Below, piece by piece: positions 41,555 to 50,452 of a stretch of 64,000 bases of DNA. A program made the position numbers and the translations under genes. Source of the DNA: Streptomyces caniferus (GTDB taxonomy: Bacteria; Actinomycetota; Actinomycetes; Streptomycetales; Streptomycetaceae); assembly GCF_009811555.1 (NCBI RefSeq), contig NZ_BLIN01000002.1:682001-746000 (forward strand), given 5' to 3'. Every line of letters starts with the position of its first letter. Positions within the stretch are counted from its first letter, which is position 1. Under the pieces are notes generated by a model. It did no database searches. It saw only the letters and a list, made by a program, of their open reading frames with translations, and was not told the DNA's origin.

Positions 41555-43717
41555 CTGTCTACATTTCGTGACCTCGGCATTTTCCCCGAGACGGCCGAGG
41601 CCCTGGAAGCCGTCGGCATCATTTCCCCCTTTCCCATCCAGGAGCTGACGCTCCCCGTCGCCCTCTCCGGCAACGACGTCATCGGCCAGGCCAAGACCGG
41701 CACCGGCAAGACCCTGGGATTCGGCCTGCCGCTCCTGGAGCGCACCACGGTCCCCGCCGATGTCGAGGCGGGCCGCGCGAAGCCCGAGCAGCTGACCGAG
41801 GCGCCGCAGGCCCTGGTGGTCGTGCCCACCCGCGAGCTGTGCCAGCAGGTCACCAACGACCTGCTCACCGCCGGCAAGGTGCGCAATGTCCGCGTCCTGG
41901 CGATCTACGGCGGCCGTGCCTACGAGCCCCAGGTCGAGGCGCTGAAGAAGGGCGTCGACGTCATCGTCGGCACGCCCGGCCGGCTGCTCGACCTCGCGGG
42001 CCAGAAGAAGCTCAACCTCTCCCAGGTCAAGAGCCTGGTCCTGGACGAGGCCGACGAGATGCTCGACCTGGGCTTCCTGCCCGACGTCGAGAAGATCATC
42101 CAGCTGCTCCCGGCCAAGCGCCAGACGATGCTGTTCTCCGCGACCATGCCCGGCCAGGTCATCTCCCTGGCCCGCCGCTACATGTCGCAGCCCACGCACA
42201 TCCGCGCCACCGCGCCGGACGACGAGGGCCAGACCGTCCGCAACACCACCCAGCACATCTTCCGGGCCCACTCCATGGACAAGCCGGAGATGGTCGCCCG
42301 CATCCTGCAGGCCGAGGGCCGGGGCCTGGCGATGGTGTTCTGCCGCACGAAGCGGACCGCCGCCGACATCGCCGACCAGCTCGCGCGCCGCGGCTTCGCC
42401 TCCGGCGCGGTCCACGGCGACCTCGGCCAAGGCGCCCGTGAGCAGGCGCTGCGCGCCTTCCGCAACGGCAAGGTCGACGTCCTGGTCTGCACCGACGTCG
42501 CCGCCCGAGGCATCGACGTCGAGGGCGTCACGCACGTCATCAACTACCAGTCGCCCGAGGACGAGAAGACCTACCTGCACCGCATCGGCCGTACCGGCCG
42601 CGCGGGCGCCAAGGGCACCGCGGTCACCCTCGTCGACTGGGACGACATCCCGCGCTGGAAGCTGATCAACAAGGCGCTGGACCTGGCGTTCGACGAGCCG
42701 GAGGAGACCTACTCCACCTCGCCGCATCTGTACGAGCAGCTGAACATCCCCGCGGGCACCAAGGGCGTGCTGCCGCGCGCCGAGCGCACCCGGGCCGGGC
42801 TGGCGGCGGAAGAGGTCGAGGACCTGGGCGAGACCGGCGGCCGCGGCCGTGGGCCTCGCAAGGGCGCCGTCGTCGAGGAGGAGCGCCCCCAGCGCACCCG
42901 TACGCCGCGGCAGCGCCGCCGCACCCGTGGCGGCTCGACGCCGGACGGGGCGGCCTCCGCCGAGGCACCGTCCGCCGCGTCGCCCGCCGTCGTCGAGGGC
43001 ACCGAGGGTGCGGAGGCCGCCGGGCCGCGTCAGCCGCGCCGGCGCCGCCGTACCCGCAACGGGCAGTCCTCCGGTGCGGCCGCCGTGGTGACGGCGCCGG
43101 CCGCCGAGGCCGCGAACGCCCCCGCTGAGGCTGCCGCCGTGGCGGCCGAGGCTCCGGCCGAGGCTCCGGCCGAGCCCGCCAAGCCGCGCCGTCGCCGTGC
43201 GCGGGTCGCCCGTCCTGAGGAGACCGGGACCTTCCAGACCGTCGAGACCGCCGCGAGCGCACTCACGGCCGCGGCCGCCGCCGCGGCGCCGGCCGTGGTG
43301 ACGGAGACCGTCGCGGACGCCGCGGTGGAGGCTCCCGCCAAGCCGAAGCGGACCCGCAAGGCCGCCCCCAAGGCCGCCGAGGCCGTGGTCGACACGGCCG
43401 AGGCCGCCGTCGAGGCACCGGCAAAGCCCAAGCGCACCCGCAAGGCCGCCGCCAAGCCGGCCGCCGAGAGCGCCGTGGACACCGCCGAGGGCACCGAGGC
43501 CGCGCCGGCCAAGCCCAAGCGCACCCGGAAGACCGCGGCCGCCGCGAAGTCCACGGCGGACGCACCCGCCGCCGAGGACGCCCCGGCCAAGCCGAAGCGG
43601 ACCCGCAAGGCGGCGGCGAAGCCGGCCGCGGAGGCGACGGACACCGCCGAGGCCAAGCCGGTGCGCCGCCGCACCCGCGCCAAGGCCCCCGCCGCGGAGG
43701 CGACGCCCGAGAGCTGA
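41555..43717 (+). CDS. DEAD-box RNA helicase with histone-like C-terminal tail
   Basis: The open frame runs from 41387 (after TAG 41384) to 43717, but no ATG, GTG or TTG occurs before 41817. Coding similarity begins STFRDLGIFPETAEALEAVG at 41558. CTG 41555 (7 nt from GAAGAGG) or ATT 41552 must therefore be the start; 720 aa is given for CTG. Helicase motifs are QAKTGTGKTLGFGLPLLE (I), VVVPTRELCQQ (Ia), VLDEADEMLDLG (DEAD), FSATMPG (SAT), VFCRTKRTAADIADQL and HRIGRTGRAGAKG (VI). The tail (about 430-720) is Ala/Lys/Arg/Pro-rich with at least four AKPKRTRKAA-type repeats. It is the RhlE/CsdA type for RNA remodelling. Confidence 0.9.
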   Translation: MSTFRDLGIFPETAEALEAVGIISPFPIQELTLPVALSGNDVIGQAKTGTGKTLGFGLPLLERTTVPADVEAGRAKPEQLTEAPQALVVVPTRELCQQVTNDLLTAGKVRNVRVLAIYGGRAYEPQVEALKKGVDVIVGTPGRLLDLAGQKKLNLSQVKSLVLDEADEMLDLGFLPDVEKIIQLLPAKRQTMLFSATMPGQVISLARRYMSQPTHIRATAPDDEGQTVRNTTQHIFRAHSMDKPEMVARILQAEGRGLAMVFCRTKRTAADIADQLARRGFASGAVHGDLGQGAREQALRAFRNGKVDVLVCTDVAARGIDVEGVTHVINYQSPEDEKTYLHRIGRTGRAGAKGTAVTLVDWDDIPRWKLINKALDLAFDEPEETYSTSPHLYEQLNIPAGTKGVLPRAERTRAGLAAEEVEDLGETGGRGRGPRKGAVVEEERPQRTRTPRQRRRTRGGSTPDGAASAEAPSAASPAVVEGTEGAEAAGPRQPRRRRRTRNGQSSGAAAVVTAPAAEAANAPAEAAAVAAEAPAEAPAEPAKPRRRRARVARPEETGTFQTVETAASALTAAAAAAAPAVVTETVADAAVEAPAKPKRTRKAAPKAAEAVVDTAEAAVEAPAKPKRTRKAAAKPAAESAVDTAEGTEAAPAKPKRTRKTAAAAKSTADAPAAEDAPAKPKRTRKAAAKPAAEATDTAEAKPVRRRTRAKAPAAEATPES

Positions 43718-43747
43718 GCCTCCCCGGCACACGCCGGAACTCCGGCC

Positions 43748-43787
43748 CGACGACCCGGCCCCGCACTCCGCGGGTGCCGGGTCGTCG
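43748..43787 (+). terminator. Terminator after the DEAD-box helicase
   Basis: 12-bp outer stem (43748-43759 with 43776-43787) plus an inner CCCGC/GCGGG pairing. It lies 30 bases after the helicase stop and 47 bases before the next gene on the same strand. Confidence 0.75.
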
Positions 43788-43833
43788 GCGTCCCGGGCCG
43801 GGTTTTGCCGTCCGGCCCGGATAACCTCAGCCC

Positions 43834-44700
43834 ATGAGCAGGCCGCCCACCCTCACACTGCCCCCGTGCGCCCGTGCGTACCGACTCGACACCGAGCGCG
43901 GCGCGTTCGCCGTGCAGGACGCCCGGCCCGATGCCGCGCCGATCGGGACCGCCCTGCTGGTGCCCGGATTCACCGGCAGCAAGGAGGACTTCGTCGCCCT
44001 GCTGGCCCCGCTGGCCGCGGCCGGTTTCCGGGCGGTCGCCGTGGACGGGCGCGGGCAGCACGAGTCCCCCGGGCCGCGCGACGAACGGGCTTACGCGCAA
44101 AGGGAGTTGGCGCTCGATGTGCTGGCCCAGGCGCGGGCCCTGCGGGAGCCGGACAGCGGGCCGGTGCATCTGCTGGGGCACTCGCTGGGCGGGCTGGTCA
44201 CCCGGGCCGCCGTGCTGCTCGACGCGGCCCCGTTCCGCTCGCTGACCGTGCTCAGCTCCGGGCCCGCCGCCATCGAGGCGTCCCAGCAGGCCCGGGTACG
44301 GATGCTGATCGAGGCGCTCGGCACGTTCGACATGGAGGGCGTCTGGCGGGCGATGCGCGAGCTGGACCCGCCGGAGGCGGCGGACGCGGCGACGCCGCCG
44401 GAGATCGGCGCGTTCCTGCACCGTCGTTGGCTGAACACCGTCCCCGAGCAGCTGATCGCGACCGGCCGTCAGATGCTGGAGGAGCCCGACCGGGTGGCGG
44501 AGCTGGCCCGTACGGGGCTCGCCGTCCATGTCGTCTCCGGCGCCGTCGACTACGCCTGGCCGGTGCCGTCGATGGATGCGATGGCCGAGCGGCTGTCCGC
44601 CCGGCGCACCGTCATCGAGGGCGCCGAGCACTCCCCCAACGCCGAACGGCCGGAGAAGACCGCCGAGGCGCTCGCCGGGTTCTGGAGCGGCGTGGGCTGA
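43834..44700 (+). CDS. Alpha/beta hydrolase
   Basis: Protein of 288 aa from ATG 43834. Motifs are LLVPGFTGSKEDFVALL, AVDGRGQHESPGP, nucleophile elbow LLGHSLGGLVTRA, VVSGAVDYAWPV (acid) and EGAEHSPNAERPEKTAE (His). The complete triad suggests an active esterase or lipase-like enzyme; the substrate is unknown. It is probably monocistronic, with a terminator upstream and 170 bp before the next gene. Confidence 0.9.
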   Translation: MSRPPTLTLPPCARAYRLDTERGAFAVQDARPDAAPIGTALLVPGFTGSKEDFVALLAPLAAAGFRAVAVDGRGQHESPGPRDERAYAQRELALDVLAQARALREPDSGPVHLLGHSLGGLVTRAAVLLDAAPFRSLTVLSSGPAAIEASQQARVRMLIEALGTFDMEGVWRAMRELDPPEAADAATPPEIGAFLHRRWLNTVPEQLIATGRQMLEEPDRVAELARTGLAVHVVSGAVDYAWPVPSMDAMAERLSARRTVIEGAEHSPNAERPEKTAEALAGFWSGVG

Positions 44701-44870
44701 GCGCCGTCCGGCCGCAGTGGCGCGCGGGCCCGGCGGCGCGCGGACGCGCAGGGCCGTGTGGGCCGAGCGGACGGTGTCGCCAGGACAGCGCCGGGCGGTT
44801 CGGCGAGCATCGAGGGAGGCGGGCCCTCACCGGCGCCCGGCCGGCACCGCTTCGTACGAAGGGCCCGACC

Positions 44871-45353
44871 ATGACCGAGAACCCGTCGACTCACCCGGCC
44901 GGCGCCGAGGACGGCCCCCACGGCATCGCCCTCACCCGGACCTTCGCCGCCCGCCGGGAGCTGGTCTTCGAAGCCTGGACGACGCCCGAGCACTTCGCGT
45001 ACTGGTTCGGCGGGGAGCTGGAGGTGCCGGTCGACCGGATGTCGATGGACCCCCGGCCGGGCGGGGTCTGGAGTCTGGTCATGCGCACCCCGGACGGCGG
45101 CGAGCTGCCGTTCTCCGGTGTCTACCGCGAGGTGGCCGCCCCGGAACGGCTGGAGTTCACCGTCAGGGACGCGGCCGCTCCCGGGGGCAGCGAGGGCGAG
45201 ATCGTCCGGGTCACCCTGACCGAGACCGGCGACGGTACGCAGATGGCCTTCCGCCAGCTCGGCGGCAACCTCACCTCGGAGCAGTACCGCCAGGCGGAGG
45301 CGGGCTGGGCGGGCTTCTTCGACCGCCTCACGGAGCTGCTGGCGAGGGCCTGA
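44871..45353 (+). CDS. SRPBCC (AHSA1/activator of Hsp90-like) domain protein
   Basis: Protein of 160 aa from ATG 44871; GAAGGG upstream is a modest ribosome-binding site. AHSA1-family motifs are LTRTFAARRELVFEAWTTPE, FAYWFGGELEVP, MDPRPGGVWSLVM, FSGVYREVAAPERLEFT and AGWAGFFDRLTELLA. The fold binds hydrophobic ligands; no catalytic claim is possible. Confidence 0.88.
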   Translation: MTENPSTHPAGAEDGPHGIALTRTFAARRELVFEAWTTPEHFAYWFGGELEVPVDRMSMDPRPGGVWSLVMRTPDGGELPFSGVYREVAAPERLEFTVRDAAAPGGSEGEIVRVTLTETGDGTQMAFRQLGGNLTSEQYRQAEAGWAGFFDRLTELLARA

Positions 45354-45463
45354 GCCCGCCGGACGGTACGGGCGGCCCGAGCGTCTGTGCGCCGCGAACC
45401 GGCCGCGCGCCCCTGCGCTCGCGTCCCAGGGGGCGGACCGGGGGCGGACTGGAGGCGAAAACC

Positions 45464-46390
45464 CTAGTACTGCCCCTGGACGTGGTCCCAGAACCCGTCG
45501 CGCAGGACGCGCCGCAGGTCGGCATGGCTGCGCAGGGAGTGCCGCAGCAGCGCCTCCGCGGCGGTCAGGAGTTCCTGGTCGACGGCTCCGGGCAGATACG
45601 GATGGCCCGGCAGCAGGCCCGCCACCCACTCGCGGCCGCGTTCCGCGAGCCACTGCGCGGCGACCTGCGCGCCGACGAAGCGGACCTCCTCACGGCTGGG
45701 CGGTGGCCCCTCGCCCGCCGTCTGGTCGCTGTATTCGACGCCGACCCGCCGGGTGACGTACGGCTTGCAGAACTCCATGTCGAAGGTGCGCGCGCTGTCG
45801 ACCTCCCACAGCAGCGGTTCGGCCTGGTTGCGGCCGCCCTGGGCCTCGATGCCCCACAGATGCACCCGCGCGCCATAGCCCTGCGCCGCCTCCACCGCGG
45901 AGACCAGGTCCTCGTCGCCGCCGATGAGCACCGCATCGGTGATCGCGCGGTGCCGGGCCAGCGACTCCAGGTCCGAACGGATCAGGGAGTCGACGCCCTT
46001 TTGCTGGTTGTTGGCGTTGAGGTTGCCGAGCCTGACCTTCACATCGGGCAGCTCGGCGATCCGCTGCTGCTCCTGGGTGTGGATCCGCCGGCGGGCGCCG
46101 TCGTACCAGTAGACGCGCAGCAGCCGGCTGTCCGGGAAGATCATCCGGGCCTTGTCGATGAAGGCCTCGATGATCCCTTCCGCGTCGAGATCGAAGGCCT
46201 TGCGGTCTTCCGTGCCGGTGACCAGCCGTCCCGCCGCGGCGTAGACATAGCCCGCGTCCACGAAGGCCGCATGGGTGGACGGGGTGGTGGCGACCTCGGC
46301 GAGCACGCGGGTGAGCAGCTCGTTGGTGCGCTCGATCCCGGCGGCGAGCGCGGTGAGGTCGGTGGGGCCCGTGGGCCGGACGTCGTTCAT
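45464..46390 (-). CDS. NYN-domain (PIN-like) putative ribonuclease
   Basis: Protein of 308 aa from ATG 46390 with GGGG upstream. The NYN core has AAFVDAGYVYAAAGRL (first Asp), YWYDGARRR, KGVDSLIRSDLESLA and VLIGGDEDLVSAVEAAQ. These are the acidic residues of a Mg-dependent PIN/NYN nuclease. The C-terminal third has helical segments FVGAQVAAQWLAERGREWVA and LRHSLRSHADLRRVLRDGFW. Such proteins act on RNA in other bacteria; targets here are unknown. Divergent from the small gene at 46594. Confidence 0.88.
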   Translation of the reverse strand: MNDVRPTGPTDLTALAAGIERTNELLTRVLAEVATTPSTHAAFVDAGYVYAAAGRLVTGTEDRKAFDLDAEGIIEAFIDKARMIFPDSRLLRVYWYDGARRRIHTQEQQRIAELPDVKVRLGNLNANNQQKGVDSLIRSDLESLARHRAITDAVLIGGDEDLVSAVEAAQGYGARVHLWGIEAQGGRNQAEPLLWEVDSARTFDMEFCKPYVTRRVGVEYSDQTAGEGPPPSREEVRFVGAQVAAQWLAERGREWVAGLLPGHPYLPGAVDQELLTAAEALLRHSLRSHADLRRVLRDGFWDHVQGQY

Positions 46391-46593
46391 ACCGGCCCCA
46401 TTGTCCGGGCGGTCGCTGCGCAGGCACAACTGCGCTCGGGCTGCGTATTTAGACCGTCGAAATTTTTCTTTAGCGTAGGGAATGATTGCACTGGGCAGGT
46501 CGTTGTACCCGTACAGAGCGCCCGGCAGCGACGCCGGGCGGCTCGTACACCCAGAAGTTCTCCGCAGGAGGATCAGACGAAGGGAGAAGCCGT

Positions 46594-46746
46594 ATGCGCT
46601 TCGAGATCATGCGCCTGGACGATGTCGACGGCACCGCCGTGGACAGCACCGTCGTGGACGCCGCCTCCGTCAACCGGATCGTGCAGCAGGCCGCCGCAAT
46701 AGGCCAGCGCATCTACATCCGCCCGGCCGGCACCGCCGTCCGCTAA
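46594..46746 (+). CDS. Conserved 50-residue protein
   Basis: Protein of 50 aa from ATG 46594 with AAGGGAG upstream: it begins MRFEIMRLDDVDGTAVDSTV and ends RIYIRPAGTAVR. It looks like one beta-alpha-beta unit. I recall near-identical small proteins in other Streptomyces, which argues for a real gene. The function is unknown. A 15-bp hairpin follows. The upstream 100 bases (46450-46500) are unusually AT-rich for this genome and likely hold its promoter. Confidence 0.75.
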   Translation: MRFEIMRLDDVDGTAVDSTVVDAASVNRIVQQAAAIGQRIYIRPAGTAVR

Positions 46747-46810
46747 CACCCGCCCCGCCGCCCGGCGCGACGCGACAGCACCCGCCGGCCGAGCACGGCC
46801 GCACCGCATG

Positions 46811-46845
46811 AGCGCCCCCGTACGAACACGTCGTACGGGGGCGCT
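46811..46845. terminator. Bidirectional hairpin between convergent genes
   Basis: Perfect 15-bp stem (46811-46825 with 46831-46845) with loop ACACG, between the 50-residue gene (+) and the MarC-family gene (-). No T-run. Confidence 0.8.
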
Positions 46846-46880
46846 GCGCTGTCCGGGTCCTGCCCGGGTCCGGGCGGGCC

Positions 46881-47486
46881 TCAGGCCCCCTGGATCACCT
46901 GCAGCACGCCGTTGATGATCTGCTGCACCGCGAGGGCGGAGAGCATCATGCCCGCCAGCCGGGTCACCAGGACCACTCCGCCGTCCTTGATCACGCGGAT
47001 GATCACCAGCGAGAACCGCATCACCAGGTAGAGCACCACATGGATCGCCGCGATCGCCGTCCAGACGGAGAGCTGGGCGGCGAAGCCGTGCGCGTGCTGC
47101 ACCGCGAGGATCACCGACACGATCGCGCCGGGCCCGGCCAGCAGCGGCATGCCCAGCGGCACCAGCGCCACATTGACGTCCTTGGTCTGGGTCGGCTCCT
47201 CCGACTTCCCGGTCAGCAGATCCAGCGCGACCAGCAGGAGCAGCAGCCCACCCGCGATCATCAGCGCGGGCGTCGAGATGTGCAGCCGCCCCAGGATCTG
47301 CCGGCCGAAGAGGCCGAAGACGGCGATGACGCAGAAGGCGACGGTGGCCGCCTGCCAGGCCATCCGGCGCTGCACCTTGGCGGGCCGGCCGGAGGTCAGG
47401 CCCAGGAAGATCGGGGTGATCCCCGGCGGATCCATGATCACGAAGAGGGTGACGAAGAGCGTACTGAAGACAGCGATGTCGAACAC
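46881..47486 (-). CDS. MarC-family integral membrane protein
   Basis: Protein of 201 aa from GTG 47486. Six hydrophobic segments are visible; family motifs are FVTLFVIMDPPGITPIFLGL, MIAGGLLLLLVALDLL, LVPLGMPLLAGPGAIVSVIL and a terminal TRLAGMMLSALAVQQIINGV. The NPPG-like DPPG and GPGA motifs define the MarC/YchE family. Transport is suspected but no substrate is established. The name does not imply multiple-antibiotic resistance. Confidence 0.9.
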   Translation of the reverse strand: MFDIAVFSTLFVTLFVIMDPPGITPIFLGLTSGRPAKVQRRMAWQAATVAFCVIAVFGLFGRQILGRLHISTPALMIAGGLLLLLVALDLLTGKSEEPTQTKDVNVALVPLGMPLLAGPGAIVSVILAVQHAHGFAAQLSVWTAIAAIHVVLYLVMRFSLVIIRVIKDGGVVLVTRLAGMMLSALAVQQIINGVLQVIQGA

Positions 47487-47695
47487 GGTGAAGGCCTTGC
47501 GAGAGGTGGTACGGGACGGACGCTCACGGGCGGCGCGCGGGAGCGGACCCGTGTGAGGAGGCAGGAACGGAGGGGGGAGAGGGCGGGCGGCGGCGGACGC
47601 ACGGCGGTACCCGCACCGCTCGGACGGCGCCGGGCAGGTGTCGGTGAAGGTCCGGGGGAACGGGGCGCGCGCCGCAGCCGGCGGCCGCGGTGGGC

Positions 47696-48550
47696 TCAGC
47701 CGCCCGTGCCGGGAACGGGGAAGGCGCCGGTCGCGCGGCGGACGATCTCGCCGTAGACCTCGGGGTCGGTGGTGTATTCGCCCAGCCGGCAGGTCTTGCG
47801 GCTGCCGTGGTAGTCGCTGGAGCCGCAGGCCAGCAGGCCGAGGTCGGCGGAGAGGCCGCGCAGCCGCGCGCGGGTCGGCGCGTCGTGGTCCATGTGGTCG
47901 ACCTCGATGCCGTCGAGGCCGGCCGCGGCGAGTTCGGCGATCGCGCTCTCCGGTACGCAGGAGCCGCGCTTGACGGCCAGCGGATGCGCGAAGACGGTGA
48001 CCCCGCCGGCGGCCTTGACCAGCCGGATCGCGTCGAACGGGTCGAGCTCGTGCTTCTGCACGTACGCCCTGCCGTCGTTCGCGAGCCACTCGGAGGTGAA
48101 GGCGTCCGAGACGGAGCCGACCACGCCCAGGTCGACGAGGGCGGTGGCGATGTGCGGCCGTCCCACGGCGCCGTCGCCGGCGATCCGGGCGACCTGCTCC
48201 CAGGTGACCGGCACACCGAGCTCACGCAGCTTGGCGACCATGCCCTGGGCCCGCGGCACCCGGTCGTCCCGCACCAGCTCCCGCTCGCCGGCGAGTTCCG
48301 GCTCCTCGGGATCGAAGAGGTAGGCGAGCATGTGGAGGCTCACGCCGTCGAGCCGGCAGGAGAGTTCGGCGCCGGTGACCAGCGTCAGCCCCGCGGGCAG
48401 CGCGGCCCGCGCCTCGGCGTGGCCGCCGACGGTGTCGTGGTCGGTCAGCGCGACGACGTCCAGACCCGCGGCCGCGGCGTTCCGCACCAGCTCCGCGGGG
48501 GTGTCCGTACCGTCGGACGCCGTGGAGTGGGTGTGCAGATCGATGCGCAC
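47696..48550 (-). CDS. PHP-domain phosphoesterase
   Basis: Protein of 284 aa from GTG 48550, with GGAG 8 nt upstream. PHP metal-ligand motifs are RIDLHTHSTASDGTDTP (HxHxxxSDG), VVALTDHDTVGGHAEA, GAELSCRL, VTVFAHPLAVKRG and SSDYHGSRKTCRLGEY. It probably hydrolyses 3',5'-nucleoside bisphosphate or short oligonucleotides (TrpH/YciV type), though substrates vary. It precedes the MarC-family gene on the same strand with a 209-bp gap. Confidence 0.9.
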   Translation of the reverse strand: MRIDLHTHSTASDGTDTPAELVRNAAAAGLDVVALTDHDTVGGHAEARAALPAGLTLVTGAELSCRLDGVSLHMLAYLFDPEEPELAGERELVRDDRVPRAQGMVAKLRELGVPVTWEQVARIAGDGAVGRPHIATALVDLGVVGSVSDAFTSEWLANDGRAYVQKHELDPFDAIRLVKAAGGVTVFAHPLAVKRGSCVPESAIAELAAAGLDGIEVDHMDHDAPTRARLRGLSADLGLLACGSSDYHGSRKTCRLGEYTTDPEVYGEIVRRATGAFPVPGTGG

Positions 48551-48740
48551 GACGCGGACTCCAGACTCCTGCGGGACGGATACGGGACGGGGCCCGGCAG
48601 GCGCGCCGGGGGGAGGTACACCGTAGGGGGACCTCAGAAGGATACCGGGCGGCCGGTGGCGCCCGAGGCCCGCCGGACGGTGAGCGACGCCACCCCGGCT
48701 GCTCGCCCCGGCCGCTCCCCCGGCCTCCCGCGACCGGCCC

Positions 48741-49385
48741 TCAGCCCAGGATGCGCGGGGAGATGGCCCCGCACGGCAGCAGGTCCACCTCGGCACCCGC
48801 CTCGCGCAGATCCGTCAGTACCAGCTCGTCGTACAGCAGCAGCCCCGACTGCTCCGGCCAGGCGATCGCCCAGAGCCACAGCCCGCGCGCCTCGCCCGCG
48901 AAGACCGCACGGTCCGGGGGCGCACCGTCGACGTGCCACAGCGCGGTCGGGCGTCCGGCGGCGAGCACCTTGGCGTGCGGCGGTTTGTCCACGCACATGT
49001 GGGAGCCGGGGTCGGGGCCGTCGATGCCGGCGTAGCGCGCGCCGAGGCCGACGCCCAGCTCCTCGGCGATCAGCAGCAGTTCGCCCGGTCCGCCGAGCGG
49101 CCCGGGGCCCGTGCAGGCCACCGCGGTCGCGCGGCCGCCGCTGCGGTCGTCCCCGGCGCAGGCCACGCCGGTGAACAGCCAGCCGACCGGCAGCGGCCAG
49201 GGCATCCATACGGGCACCTGTGCGCGGTGCACGACGACGCCGAGCGCCTCGACGCTCGGCGGGACGACGGGCTGGAGTGGGTGCACGGTGCCGTGCAGCG
49301 CGCACTGCCAGGTGTCGGAGAAGAGACCGGGCGCCCTTACCCGGCCTCCGCACTTCGGGCAACTGGGTTCGCCCCTCATAGGCAT
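48741..49385 (-). CDS. DUF6758-type conserved protein with zinc-ribbon N-terminus
   Basis: Protein of 214 aa from ATG 49385, with GGAGG 8 nt upstream. The N-terminal CPKCGGRVRAPGLFSDTWQC looks like a zinc ribbon, completed by Cys and His in QCALHGTVHPLQ. The body contains VPVWMPWPLPVGWLFTGVAC and a glycine-rich ACTGPGPLGGPGELLLI. I know this as a Streptomyces conserved family without an assigned role. It lies 190 bp upstream of the PHP gene. Confidence 0.8.
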   Translation of the reverse strand: MPMRGEPSCPKCGGRVRAPGLFSDTWQCALHGTVHPLQPVVPPSVEALGVVVHRAQVPVWMPWPLPVGWLFTGVACAGDDRSGGRATAVACTGPGPLGGPGELLLIAEELGVGLGARYAGIDGPDPGSHMCVDKPPHAKVLAAGRPTALWHVDGAPPDRAVFAGEARGLWLWAIAWPEQSGLLLYDELVLTDLREAGAEVDLLPCGAISPRILG

Positions 49386-49502
49386 CCACGGTCCTCCAGC
49401 CCCGCCGCCGCGTCAAGGACGATCACCCGACCGGTGTGCCCCGAATCACGTACGCCGCAGCGCAATTGGCCGCTTTCCGTGGCCTGCGGGCGCCGGCCGA
49501 GG

Positions 49503-49537
49503 AAGTAGTTGCTACTTGCACTCTTTAGCTTGTCTAA
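49503..49537 (+). promoter_or_regulatory. Two inverted repeats, probable operator of the MFS remnant
   Basis: AAGTAG-TTG-CTACTT (49503-49517, perfect 6-bp arms) and TTAG-N5-CTAA (49525-49537). TTGC and TTGCAC elements lie between them. Such AT-rich dyads are typical operators of MarR- or PadR-type repressors in front of drug-exporter genes. No regulator gene of that type is adjacent. Confidence 0.5.
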
Positions 49538-49539
49538 CG

Positions 49540-50337
49540 CTGGTCGGGGCGGTGCTCGGCGACATGAAGTGGCGCTACCCGTTCTTCGGCACTGCCGCCC
49601 TGATGACCATCGGCTTCCTCGCCATCACGGCCTTCCTCGAGGAGCAGCCCCGGCCCGCCCGGCAGGCCACCGCCCCTCATCGAGCCGCTTCGCCGCACCC
49701 CGGCCGCATCTCGCTCCTCGACCCGGTCAAGGCGCTCGGCCACGGGGCCCTGGCCTCCGTCGCCGCCTCCGCGTTCTTCTACAACTACGCGTTCTTCACG
49801 GTGCTGGCCTTCACCCCGTTCGTGCTCGACATGTCGCCGTACACATCCGGCGCTGTCTTCTTCGCCTGGGGTGTGCTGCTCGCGGTGTTCTCGGTGCTCG
49901 TGGCGCCCCGGCTGCAGCACCGCCTCGGCTCGCTGAAGGTGCTGGGCGGCTCACTGCTGCTGCTCGCCGCCGACCTGCTCGTACTGGGCTACGGCGACCA
50001 CACCACCGCCGTCGTCTGCACGGTCCTCTCCGGTGCCTTCATCGGCCTGAACAACACCGTCTTCACCGAACTGGCCCTGGGCGTCTCGGACGCGCCGCGC
50101 CCGGTGGCGAGCGCCGGCTACAACTTCGTGCGGTGGTTCGCGGCGGCGGCCGCACCGTTCCTCGCGCCCAAGATCGAGGAGTGGACCGACAGCCACCTGC
50201 CCTTCGTGGTCGCGGCCGCCGCCGCGGTGACCGGCGCCGGCATCGTCGCCGTCCGGCGCCGCGCGCTGACCACCGGGGCCGAGGTGCCGCAGCCGCGGCC
50301 CGCCAGGGAGGACGGGGTCGCGGCCTTCGCCGACTGA
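49540..50337 (+). pseudogene. 5'-truncated MFS transporter remnant
   Basis: The readable frame holds about 265 residues: LGDMKWRYPFFGTAALMTIG, ALASVAASAFFYNYAFFTVL, FFAWGVLLAVFSVLVAPRLQ, GAFIGLNNTVFTELALGVS and YNFVRWFAAAAAPFLAPKIE. This matches the last seven or so helices of a 12-TM drug exporter. The first five helices, including the normal start, are missing. The join lies near 49540, directly behind operator-like DNA. A deletion that removed the 5' half but kept the control region is the simplest reading. Expression from GTG 49552 or ATG 49564 is possible, but a working carrier is unlikely. Confidence 0.75.
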
Positions 50338-50393
50338 AGCGGCCGGGCGCGGCGCGCACGCCCCTCGGCCCGCCCGCGCACCGAAACTGACGC

Positions 50394-50425
50394 CCCGTCC
50401 GCCCCCTCTCCGGAGGGCGGACGGG
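50394..50425. terminator. Hairpin between convergent genes
   Basis: Perfect 11-bp stem (50394-50404 with 50415-50425) with a 10-base loop between the MFS remnant (+) and the SUFU-like gene (-). Confidence 0.65.
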
Positions 50426-50452
50426 ACGTGCGCCGTCGTACTGCCGCGCGGC

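Noticed and set aside
43330..43690. CRISPR-like or intergenic repeat array
   Set aside because: The repeats are coding, in frame with the helicase and divisible by three.
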